Assembly: GCF_009865135.1 (NCBI RefSeq)
Contig: NZ_WWGH01000002.1
Location: 434,001 to 498,000, forward strand
Length of the DNA: 64,000 bases
From: Streptomyces sp. SID8374
GTDB taxonomy: Bacteria; Actinomycetota; Actinomycetes; Streptomycetales; Streptomycetaceae
Reading direction: 5' to 3'
A program made the translations under genes and the position numbers. This document shows, piece by piece, positions 7,621 to 14,506 of this stretch; positions within the stretch are counted from its first letter, which is position 1; each line of letters begins with the position of its first letter. Below the pieces are notes generated by a model, which searched no databases, was not told the DNA's origin, and saw only the letters and a list, made by a program, of their open reading frames with translations.

Positions 7621-8610
7621 ATGACGAGCAGGACGGACGGGAGCGACATGGAGCAGCAGCGGTACGACGTGGTGGTCGTGGGTGGCGGGGCGGCCGGGCT
7701 GAGCGGGGCGCTGACCCTGGCGCGGGCCCGGCGCTCGGTGCTGGTGATCGACGCGGGGGAGCCCCGTAACGCTCCGGCGTCCCATGTGCACAACTACCTG
7801 GGCCGTGAGTCGACGCCGCCCGGGGAGCTGCTGGCGATCGGGCGGGGCGAGGTGGCCGGGTACGGCGGGGAGGTCGTCGAGGGCCGGGTGGCGTCGGCCG
7901 AGCGGTTGCCGGAGGGCGACGGATTCCGGGTGGTGTTGGAGGGCGGCGCGATGGTCGGGGCGCGCAGGCTCCTGGTGACGACGGGGCTCGTGGACGAGCT
8001 GCCGCCCGTACCGGGGCTGGCGGAGCGCTGGGGGCGTGATGTGCTGCACTGCCCGTACTGCCACGGGCGCGAGGTGGCGGACCGCCCGGTCGGGGTGCTG
8101 TCCACCGGGCCCCTCGCCGTACATCAGGCGCTGATGTGGCGGCAGTGGACCGATGACGTCACGCTCTTCCGTCACACGGGCCCGGAGCCGACGGACGAGG
8201 AGTACGAGCAGCTGGCCGCGCGGGGCGTGGCCGTGGTGGACGGCGAGGTGGTGGGCCTGGAGGTCGCGGACGACCGCTTCACCGGCGTACGACTGGCGGG
8301 CGGCCGGGTCATCGCGCGCGAGGCGCTCGTGATCCAGGCCCGGTTCACCGCGCGCTCGGCCGTACTCGAATCGCTGGGCCTGGTCCCGGTGGCGCAGGAG
8401 GTGGGCGGCGAGGTGATCGGTACGTACATCCCCACCGACCCGGTCGGCGCGACGGAGGTCCCCGGTGTCTGGGCGGCGGGCAACGTCACCCGCCTCATGG
8501 AACAGGTCATCGGCGCCGCCGCGGCCGGGCTGATGGCGGGGAGCGCGATCAACGGGGACCTGATCGCCGAGGACACCCGTAACGCGGTGGAGGCCCGGCG
8601 GCGCGGCTGA
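7621..8610 (+). CDS. Thioredoxin-reductase-like FAD/NAD(P) oxidoreductase
   Basis: A 329-residue flavoprotein. The N-terminal dinucleotide motif is DVVVVGGGAAGLSGALTLA (near residue 15). A redox-active pair lies in HCPYCHG (about residue 145). The C-terminal FAD motif PGVWAAGNVTRLMEQVIGAAAAGLMAG is clear. This is the layout of thioredoxin-reductase-like proteins, though the second Rossmann motif for NADPH is degenerate (GVLSTGPLAVHQAL), so the electron donor is uncertain. The start at 7621 is supported by GGAGGTGG six bases upstream. No thioredoxin gene lies next to it; the preceding ATPase gene ends 77 bases away. Confidence 0.9.
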   Translation: MTSRTDGSDMEQQRYDVVVVGGGAAGLSGALTLARARRSVLVIDAGEPRNAPASHVHNYLGRESTPPGELLAIGRGEVAGYGGEVVEGRVASAERLPEGDGFRVVLEGGAMVGARRLLVTTGLVDELPPVPGLAERWGRDVLHCPYCHGREVADRPVGVLSTGPLAVHQALMWRQWTDDVTLFRHTGPEPTDEEYEQLAARGVAVVDGEVVGLEVADDRFTGVRLAGGRVIAREALVIQARFTARSAVLESLGLVPVAQEVGGEVIGTYIPTDPVGATEVPGVWAAGNVTRLMEQVIGAAAAGLMAGSAINGDLIAEDTRNAVEARRRG

Positions 8611-8647
8611 GGACGAGCGCGCCTGGGTCGGGGCCCGGCGGGTGGCG

Positions 8648-8893
8648 TTACGAGAACACGGCGGAGAGGAGGTCGCCCGCCCACCCGAAGAACGTATGGA
8701 TCAGCACCGCCAGCAGCAGGAAGATCCCGAGGATGACGACGGTGACCCAGGAGCAGCCGCCGCCTCCTTCGCCCGCCTCGGGCTCGTCCCGCCCGCCCAG
8801 CTCCGCGTCGAACAGATCCACGGTTCGTCCCACCCCATCGCGCACAGACCCGTCAGCCGGAGCCCCCCGGCTCCGTGGGCTGAACTCTCGCAC
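8648..8893 (-). CDS. Small membrane protein (about 81 aa or shorter)
   Basis: The frame encodes an acidic/Gly-rich N-terminal half (VDLFDAELGGRDEPEAGEGGGG) and one strong membrane helix at the C-terminus (WVTVVILGIFLLLAVLIHTF). The first candidate start is a GTG at 8893; a later GTG leading into VGRTVDLF would give about 60 residues. No ribosome binding site settles the choice. No family recognised. Confidence 0.5.
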   Translation of the reverse strand: MREFSPRSRGAPADGSVRDGVGRTVDLFDAELGGRDEPEAGEGGGGCSWVTVVILGIFLLLAVLIHTFFGWAGDLLSAVFS

Positions 8894-8967
8894 GGGCGGG
8901 GGCCGGTGGTGGAGGGGGTGTCGTACTCAGGGCGGTGGTGGAAGGTACTCATGCGGCGGCGGGGCGC

Positions 8968-9363
8968 TCAGGCGGCGGCGTCGAACCGGGCCTCGTCCAC
9001 CTCGGTCGTCGGGAGCGGCCCGCCTGCCTCGTCGACCGTGTCGGAGGAGAGCAGCCACGTGCCGTCGGCTTCCCGGGCGAAGGTCATGGTGCGGGGGAGC
9101 GACGCCTCCTCGCACTCGGGCGAACCGTCCTCGATCTCCTGCGGAGTGAGGACGAAGCAGAGGCGGGTGTGGTCGGTGAGTCGCAGCGTGGCCGCCTGGT
9201 CGGTGACGTCCATGGAGGTGACCTCGACGTCGACCCGCGCCTTTGCGTAGCCGATGCCTATGCCCTCGTACCGCAGGCCCTTCTTCACGAGCGCGGCCAG
9301 CTCGCCCCGGGTGCGGGCCGCCATGTCGGCGATGGCCCGGAGGCGCCCGCTCGCCGCTTCCAC
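8968..9363 (-). pseudogene. Probable gene remnant: NTF2-like/amidase-associated domain
   Basis: The frame encodes about 130 residues that look like a folded secreted-protein domain (GELAALVKKGLRYEGIGIGY, ATLRLTDHTRLCFVLTP, TMTFAREADGTWLLSSDTVD). It resembles the N-terminal domain that precedes an amidase domain in some actinobacterial secreted proteins, but neither a signal peptide nor an amidase domain is present. The frame has no good start: the first candidates are a GTG at 9363 and an ATG at 9324, without clear ribosome binding sites. The coding signal stops near 9380, where a decayed S66 peptidase begins on the other strand. A remnant is the simplest reading. A short functional protein cannot be excluded. 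Confidence 0.5.
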
Positions 9364-9422
9364 GGTCCTGGGCTGACCATGATCCCTGATCCCTGATCCC
9401 CCTGGTCGCGAGCCGATCGACC

Positions 9423-10394
9423 TTGTCGAGTGGAGTCCCGAAAGAGCTTCAGGGGCGCCTCGATGTGGCGATCCGTGAGGTGGAGGAACGGGGGGTACGA
9501 GGCCGTGGTCGGGCGCTGCATGAGCGGCGACGGCCATGTCGGTGCCCCGGCCGCCGACCGCTCCGCCGAGCTGACGGCAATGCTGACGGACCCCGGCATC
9601 AGGGCCGTGGTGCCGCCCTGGGGCGGGGAGACGGCGATCGACCTGCTGCCCCTGCTCGGCTGGGACCGCCTGCGTGAGGCCGAGCCGACCTGGTTGGTCG
9701 GGTTCTCCGACCTGTCGACCGTCATGACGCCGTTCACCCTCCTCGCGGGAACGGCCACCGTGCACGGAAACAACCTCATGGACACGCCCTACCGGGTGCC
9801 CGAGGGGCTGTCGTCGCGGCTTGACATCGTCGCCGCACCCGTGGGGCACCGCTTCACGCAGGTATCTCCCGGCCGCCACCGGGCCGCGGGGCAGGACGAC
9901 TACCGCGCCCGACCCGACGTACGCACGTACACGCCGGACACACCCGGCGGATGGACCCGGCTGGACGGAGAGGGGGACGTGGAGGCCGAGGGGCGCCTGA
10001 TCGGGGGCTGTATCGAGACGCTCTGCAACCTCACGGGAACGGCCTTTCCCGACGTCTCCGCCTTTGCGCGGGCCGAGTCCCGCAGGGGCTCCTCGTCCAT
10101 GTCGAAGCGGGTGGCGACGACGCCTTCGCCATCTGCCGGAACCTGCACGGGATGCGGCCGGCCGGCTTCTTCGACGCGGCGAACGCGATCCTCGTCGGCC
10201 GGACCTCGGCACCCGGCACCGATTCGCTCACCCAGCACGAAGCGGTACTCGACGCGCTCGGCTCCCTGGATGTGCCCATCATCGCCGATGTGGAGTGCGG
10301 GCACGTTCCGCCGTACCCGCCGATCGTCAACGGGGCGCGCGGCCGGGTCGTGCATACCGGGACCCGCAGCGAGCTGACCCGGACGCTGGACTGA
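9423..10394 (+). pseudogene. S66 LD-carboxypeptidase/MccF-like pseudogene (two frameshifts)
   Basis: Homology to the S66 serine-peptidase family (LD-carboxypeptidase, MccF) continues through three reading frames. Frame A (from 9423) gives VPKELQGRLDVAIREVEERG. Near 9493 a run of six G shifts it to frame B, which carries YEAVVGRCMSGDGHVGAPA, the serine elbow WLVGFSDLS and the Glu segment GGCIETLCNLTG. Near 10080 it shifts again to frame C, which carries LLVHVEAGGDDAF, GFFDAANAILVGR and the His segment ADVECGHVPPYPP. All three catalytic segments survive, but in different frames. The first ~40 residues of the family are also missing. Either the gene is dead, or there are two sequencing errors on top of an N-terminal loss. 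Confidence 0.85.
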
Positions 10395-10425
10395 CGCCTG
10401 GGCCGGCTCCCGCGCCCCCGGTCGC

Positions 10426-11049
10426 TCAGGTGCGCGGCTCGCGCCACATGCCCCAGAGCTTCGGGCCGCCGTCGCCCGGGAGTTGGAGCTCCTCGCGCAC
10501 GGTGAAGCCGAAGTGTTCGTAGACGGGGAGGTTGGAGGCCTTGGAGGACTCCAGGTAGACGGGCTGCCCCGCCGCGTCGGCCTTCGCCAGGCCCGAGCGG
10601 AGGAGGCGGGCGCCGTGGCCCTGGCCCTGGGCGGCGGGGTCGGCGCCGATCAACGCCAGGGACCAGTGCGGTTCTTGGGGCGTGTGGCGGGCGGCCGTCT
10701 CCACGGCGTCCCGGAACAGGACGGCCCGGTCGCCCAGGAGGTTCTGGAGCTCCTGGATGGTCTCCGCGTCGGGAACGGCCTTGGCCTGCGCCTCCGGTGC
10801 CACCCAGAACGCGGCCGCCGCGCCGGTGCGCTCGCACACGCCGTGGCGGACGTACTGCCGGGTGAAGATCGTGGTGAAGTAGCGGGCCAACTCCGCCTCG
10901 CGCGAGGCGCCTTCGGGGAAGAACCAGCGCATCATCGGGTCGTCGTCGAAGGCGAGGGCCAGGATGCGGCTGATGTCCGGGGCGTCGTCGGCCGTGGCCG
11001 TGCGCGGCAGGTTCGACAGCGGAAGGTTCGATATCGGCATAAAGGCCAT
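10426..11049 (-). CDS. GNAT-family N-acetyltransferase
   Basis: A 207-residue GNAT protein that would transfer an acetyl group from acetyl-CoA to an unknown amine. The acetyl-CoA-binding motif A is LALIGADPAAQGQGHGARLL (the Q-x-x-G-x-G/A pyrophosphate loop is QGQGHG) near residue 145. It is followed by the motif B region YLESSKASNLPVYEHFGFTV. The N-terminal TADDAPDISRILALAFDDDPMMRWFFP is typical of this subgroup. The start is the ATG at 11049 or one three codons later. It follows the S66 pseudogene tail to tail and is an isolated gene. Confidence 0.9.
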   Translation of the reverse strand: MAFMPISNLPLSNLPRTATADDAPDISRILALAFDDDPMMRWFFPEGASREAELARYFTTIFTRQYVRHGVCERTGAAAAFWVAPEAQAKAVPDAETIQELQNLLGDRAVLFRDAVETAARHTPQEPHWSLALIGADPAAQGQGHGARLLRSGLAKADAAGQPVYLESSKASNLPVYEHFGFTVREELQLPGDGGPKLWGMWREPRT

Positions 11050-11170
11050 TCTGCACGCGATGATCTTGGTGACTGCCCCGGGGTCCCTTCCGAGGTTCCC
11101 GGGGCCGTACAGTCACAGTCCAGGGGAAGCCGACGGGAATGAGTAATGAGTCAGGTCGTTGAGGCAAGTC

Positions 11171-11446
11171 ATGGATCACCACGCGGAGTTCATCATCGTG
11201 ACGCTCGTCGGCTCGCTCCAGCGGCAGACCGGCGAGCGTCGGATCGCCGTTCCGGCGCTCCGGTCGATGCGTGAACTTGCGGCCAACGACGAGCCGGAGA
11301 TCGCCATCGACCACCTCGTCAACACGGTGAACTCGTACGGGCTGACGCTGAAGCGGGAAGAGTACGACCGGCTCTCCGCGCTGGCCGTTCGCCTCGACCA
11401 CCTGGACGTTCTGGCCGACATCCGGCCCGAATTGATCCTGCCCTGA
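11171..11446 (+). CDS. Small acidic helical protein, function unknown
   Basis: The product is 91 residues from the ATG at 11171 (MDHHAEFIIVTLVGSLQ). It is predicted helical and acidic, with the segments AIDHLVNTVNSYGLTLKREEYDRLSALA and a C-terminal ADIRPELILP. Its size and composition recall MafI-like immunity proteins annotated in other actinobacteria, but no toxin gene is adjacent and I cannot confirm the family. An in-frame start 12 bases upstream would add four residues. Spacing from the divergent GNAT gene is 121 bases. Confidence 0.65.
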   Translation: MDHHAEFIIVTLVGSLQRQTGERRIAVPALRSMRELAANDEPEIAIDHLVNTVNSYGLTLKREEYDRLSALAVRLDHLDVLADIRPELILP

Positions 11447-11521
11447 CCGCCGGCGCTCTCTGCCCCCGCCCGAGGTCTTCGTGCCCGAGCCTTCCGTGTC
11501 CGAGCGCGGCAGCGCCTGCGG

Positions 11522-11971
11522 TCACGGCCGGACTTCGGCCCTGCTCCCGTTCCGCAGGGCGATGCCCGCCCAGACGGCCGCCAGTACCACCGCGGCCCCC
11601 GCCATCGCGGCGAGCTCCGGTGTCTCCGGGCGCCAGCCCAGGGAGAGGCGCGTGCCGATGAAAAGGAGGATGACGGCGATCGTGCCGGGGGAGGGGACCG
11701 GCACCCGCGCCGCCGCGGCCCGCAGAACGGCCGCCGCCGCCAGGCCTGTGGCGGCCCAGGTGCCGACGTACGTCCAGGGCGACCCCGGGGCGGCGGTGAG
11801 CAGCCCGTAGTCATCGGGGCCGAGGCGGAACAGCGAGCCGGCCCAGCCCAGGCCCACCCCGAAGGCGGCGACGCCCACCACCCAGAGGGCGTGGCGCCAC
11901 AACGGGCCCGGGCGCACGGTCACTTCGTCGTCTGCGGCGCCGCCCTGATCGGACGGGTCCAGGAAATCCAT
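11522..11971 (-). CDS. Four-helix membrane protein, coupled to HxlR regulator
   Basis: A 149-residue hydrophobic protein with about four membrane segments (LWVVGVAAFGVGLGWAGSLF, YVGTWAATGLAAAAVL, GTIAVILLFIGTRLSLGW, MAGAAVVLAAVWAGIAL) after an acidic N-terminus (MDFLDPSDQGG). Its ATG overlaps the stop of the upstream HxlR gene by one base (TGATG), so the two are translationally coupled. The family is not recognised, although small DUF-type membrane proteins of this layout are common in Streptomyces. Coupling suggests that the regulator controls both itself and this protein. Confidence 0.78.
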   Translation of the reverse strand: MDFLDPSDQGGAADDEVTVRPGPLWRHALWVVGVAAFGVGLGWAGSLFRLGPDDYGLLTAAPGSPWTYVGTWAATGLAAAAVLRAAAARVPVPSPGTIAVILLFIGTRLSLGWRPETPELAAMAGAAVVLAAVWAGIALRNGSRAEVRP

Positions 11972-12396
11972 CACGTCCGTACAGACGCACGAAGGGGGCC
12001 GGGCGTTCCGTCGGACGGGCCCGTGAACCGGCCGCGGGCCTCCTCGATATGGCCGAGGTGCTTCTGGGTCCAGTCGCACATGAGGTGGACGGTGCCCCGC
12101 AGGCCCTGGCCCGGCTCGGTGAGGGTGTACTCGACCTTCGGTGGCACGGTGGGGTACACGGTCCTCTCGACCAGGCCGTTGCGCTCCAGCATGCGGAGGT
12201 TCTGGGTGAGCATCTTGTGGCTGATGCCGTCGACCTCCTTCAGGACCTCGCTGAAGCGCAGGGTGCGGTCGCCGAGGGCCTCGATGATCAGGAGCGCCCA
12301 CTTGTTGGCGACGTCCGAGAAGATCTCCCGCGCCAGGGAGTCCGCGCGCCGCAGGTCCGCCTCGTCGGGCGAGCCGCTGAACTGCTGGGTCACCAT
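11971..12396 (-). CDS. HxlR-family winged-helix regulator
   Basis: A 141-residue HxlR/MarR-like transcription factor. The DNA-binding core is FSDVANKWALLIIEALGDRTLRF-SEVLKEVDGISHKMLTQNLRML, followed by the wing GLVERTVYPTVPPKVEYTLT. HxlR proteins sense electrophiles or oxidants, usually through cysteine. Here the only cysteine is in HLMCDWTQ near residue 107. The gene is divergent from a RidA-family gene, with 109 bases between starts, and overlaps a membrane-protein gene downstream. The usual role would be repression of the divergent gene. Confidence 0.93.
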   Translation of the reverse strand: MVTQQFSGSPDEADLRRADSLAREIFSDVANKWALLIIEALGDRTLRFSEVLKEVDGISHKMLTQNLRMLERNGLVERTVYPTVPPKVEYTLTEPGQGLRGTVHLMCDWTQKHLGHIEEARGRFTGPSDGTPGPLRASVRT

Positions 12397-12472
12397 GAGG
12401 TTCCTCCGTCACCGAAAAGTGCGTTCTTCCACGTCAGGGCTGACTCTCCTACGGTTCCTGGGTAACCACAAG

Positions 12473-12486
12473 AGACCGAGAGGTCT
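12473..12486. promoter_or_regulatory. Inverted repeat before ridA-like gene
   Basis: Arms AGACC and GGTCT flank GAGA, five bases before the Shine-Dalgarno sequence GAGGAGG of the RidA-family gene. It could be part of the HxlR operator or a small hairpin in the leader. The call is weak. Confidence 0.3.
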
Positions 12487-12505
12487 TCACGAGGAGGCGT
12501 CGGAC

Positions 12506-12913
12506 ATGGCCATCACTCTGCTGGACCCCGAGGGACTGCCGAAGGTCGGTGTCTACCGGCAGGTCGCGATCGCGACGGGCTCGAAGCTCGTCTTCGTCGC
12601 CGGACAGGTCGCCTGGGACGCGGACGGCACGACGGTCGGTGAGGGCGACCTCGCCGCCCAGGTGGAGCGGTGCTACCTCAACATCGCGACCGCCCTGGCC
12701 GGGGCCGGGGGGTCCTTCGAGGACGTGGTGAAGCTGACGGTGTACGTCGTCGACTGGACGCCCGACAAGATGCCGCAGTTCCTGGAGGGCGCGGCCCGGG
12801 CGGCGGAGAAGCTGGGCACCACCCCGGTGCCGCCGGGCACGCTGGTGGGCGTCGCGGCCCTCGACGTACCGGAGCATCTGGTCGAGATCGAGGCGACGGC
12901 GGTCCTGGACTGA
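12506..12913 (+). CDS. RidA-family (YjgF/UK114) protein
   Basis: A 135-residue RidA-superfamily protein. These small trimeric enzymes hydrolyse reactive enamines and imines or have derived roles. Family blocks visible are GSKLVFVAGQVAWDADG, DLAAQVERCYLNIATALAGAG, VVKLTVYVVDWTPDK and the ending LVGVAALDVPEHLVEIEATAVL. The canonical RidA active-site Arg in the RxC-type motif is not seen, so it probably belongs to a divergent Rid subfamily. The start ATG at 12506 follows GAGGAGG by eight bases. It is divergent from, and likely regulated by, the HxlR gene. Confidence 0.92.
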   Translation: MAITLLDPEGLPKVGVYRQVAIATGSKLVFVAGQVAWDADGTTVGEGDLAAQVERCYLNIATALAGAGGSFEDVVKLTVYVVDWTPDKMPQFLEGAARAAEKLGTTPVPPGTLVGVAALDVPEHLVEIEATAVLD

Positions 12914-12937
12914 GCAGGTCCCCCGAGCCACCGGCCC

Positions 12938-13622
12938 TCAGCGCAGACCGGACCGGCGTGCCTGGTCCGTGGCGGTCCGGGGGGCGCCGGTGACCGGCTC
13001 GCCGTGGCCGGGCAGGAGCACGGTCTCTGCGGGCAGCCCGTCGATCCGGTCGGGGGACGCCAGGGCCGCGTGGCTGTCATGGGTGAAGCCCCGGCAGACC
13101 AGGGAGGGGCCGGTGTGTCCGGTCAGGCCGTCATGGGTGACCAGCGCGTCGCCGGTGAAGAACAGGCCGCGCTCGGGGAACAGGTAGCCGGTGCTGCCCT
13201 GGGTGTGGCCGGGCAGGGCGACGGCCCGGGGGCTGCCGGGGACCTCGTCCAGCCGCCGGTCGGTGGCGAAGACCCGCACGCCGGGAGTGGCGGGGGCCGT
13301 GAAGGCCCCCTTGCGGGCGAGGTGCAGCGGGGTGGTGATCGCTGCGGACCGGTGCAGCAGGTAGGCCAGCATGGAACGTTCCGGCTTGGCGTGGCGCAGG
13401 GCGCTGCGTGGGCCGTCGCGAAGGATGGCGGCGTCCTGCTCATGGACCCGGATGTCGGCACCGGCCCGCTGGAGGGCGCGGGTCAGGCCGGTGTGGTCGG
13501 GGTGGCCGTGGGTCAGCAGTACGGCGCGGATGTCGGCCAGGGAGCGGTCGGAGCCTGCCAGGTGTTCGCGCAGTCGGCCGGGGTGGGACGGGAGTCCCGC
13601 GTCGATGAGGACCAGGGCCGTC
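12938..13622 (-). pseudogene. MBL-fold hydrolase truncated at its N-terminus
   Basis: About 228 residues of a metallo-beta-lactamase-fold hydrolase. The metal motif is LLTHGHPDHTGL (HxHxDH). Other ligands are in VALPGHTQGSTGYLF, FFTGDALVTHDG and LLPGHGEPV. Family members normally have ~30 more residues ahead of the strand LVLIDAGLP. Here that strand is reached directly at 13622, and the open frame beyond it (to 13720) is the antisense of a TetR C-terminus, not MBL sequence. The gene therefore lost its start and first strands, together with the regulator facing it. A protein from an alternative start might still fold, but I treat it as broken. Confidence 0.75.
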
Positions 13623-13826
13623 GGACTCCTCGACCAGGAGACGGGCGCCCTGCCCCCGGGCGCCGACACCGCCCGCCTGGCGGACTCCTGCTGGGCCCTG
13701 ACCGGGCCGCACCTGTTCACCCGGCTGACCGCCGGCCGCGGCTGGCACGCCGACGCCTACGAGGACTGGCCGGCCGGCCTGCTCGCCTCGGCGCTTCTGG
13801 GCCCCGGATCCTCCCGCCCGGCGTGA
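13623..13826 (+). pseudogene. C-terminal remnant of a TetR-family regulator
   Basis: The plus-strand frame reads LDQETGALPPGADTARLADS, then CWALTGPHLFTRLTAGRGW and YEDWPAGLLASALLGPG before a stop. This is the usual C-terminal ligand-domain ending of one TetR subgroup. No helix-turn-helix part exists upstream, because the sequence left of 13622 belongs to the minus-strand MBL gene. Only the last ~67 residues remain. It probably once sat divergently from the MBL gene and regulated it. Confidence 0.72.
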
Positions 13827-13928
13827 CGGGCCGAGGGGTGCCGGGCTCCCTTCGGCGTACCGGGACGAGGGGTGCCGGGCCCCTTTCGGTGCAGCGGGCC
13901 GAGGGGCGCCGGGCTCTTTTGGCGTAAC
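13827..13928. repeat. Three tandem 34-bp repeats
   Basis: Three units of exactly 34 bases (13827-13860, 13861-13894, 13895-13928) begin directly after the TetR remnant's stop codon. Each reads CGGG-[AC]-CGAGGGG-[TC]-GCCGGGC followed by a T-rich variable part ending near GGCGTA or GGTGCA. They do not keep a reading frame or show a hairpin. They look like a minisatellite. Confidence 0.85.
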
Positions 13929-14062
13929 GCGTCCCGGTCGATGACGGAACCCGGGGTGAGGACCCTGCCCGGTCCATGTGTGAGCTTGCGTTACGGGGAT
14001 ACGCGGAGGGTGCCGGGCGCCACAGGGGTGCCGGTACGTCGGCAACGTAAAGGGAGAATTTC

Positions 14063-14329
14063 GTGGGCATCATCGCCTGGATCCTCATCGGCCTGTTCGC
14101 GGGACTCATCGCCAAGGCGCTGACGCCGGGCAAGGACCCCGGGGGCTGTCTCATCACGATCGTGATCGGCATCGTGGGCGGGCTGCTCGGCGGCTGGCTG
14201 GGCAAGGTGATCTTCGGCGTGGACTCGATCGACGGATTCTTCAGCCTGTCGACGTGGATCGCCGCCATCGTCGGTTCGGTGATCGTCCTGCTGCTCTACC
14301 GCGTGGTCACGGGGCAGCGGTCCCGCTGA
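14063..14329 (+). CDS. GlsB/YeaQ/YmgE-family stress membrane protein
   Basis: An 88-residue protein of the transglycosylase-associated (YeaQ/YmgE/GlsB) family. It has three membrane helices with Gly-rich packing (MGIIAWILIGLFAGLIAKAL, LITIVIGIVGGLLGGWLG, WIAAIVGSVIVLLLYRVV) and the conserved loop TPGKDPGG. It is associated with general stress responses, with unknown biochemical role. The GTG start at 14063 has AGGGAGA nine bases upstream. The catalase gene follows after 177 bases, but a separate promoter seems likely. Confidence 0.92.
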   Translation: MGIIAWILIGLFAGLIAKALTPGKDPGGCLITIVIGIVGGLLGGWLGKVIFGVDSIDGFFSLSTWIAAIVGSVIVLLLYRVVTGQRSR

Positions 14330-14357
14330 CGGGGCCCCGCGCCTCGGAACGACCCGG

Positions 14358-14397
14358 TCCTCGACTTCCTCGATGTCCACTTCCTCGACGTCCTCGA
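14358..14397. promoter_or_regulatory. Four TCCTCGA repeats upstream of the catalase gene
   Basis: The heptamer TCCTCGA occurs at 14358, 14367, 14382 and 14391, a symmetric 9-15-9 spacing. The array is framed by a 9-base inverted repeat (AACGACCCG at about 14348 and CGGGTCGTT ending about 14406). It lies 110-150 bases before the catalase start. It may be a regulator site or a structured 3' end of the preceding transcript. Confidence 0.4.
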
Positions 14398-14506
14398 CGG
14401 GTCGTTTCGTCCGCGTTTGCCTACATTGGCAGAGGGTCAGTAGGGCAGCCGTAGTAGGAGCCATCGCCGACACGTCTGCGGAAGACAAACAAGAGGAAAC
14501 GACGAC

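Noticed and set aside
9381..9401. Triple tandem GATCCC(T) repeat near the amidase-like remnant
   Set aside because: It is only about 20 bases and lies in a decayed stretch, so it is likely slippage without function.
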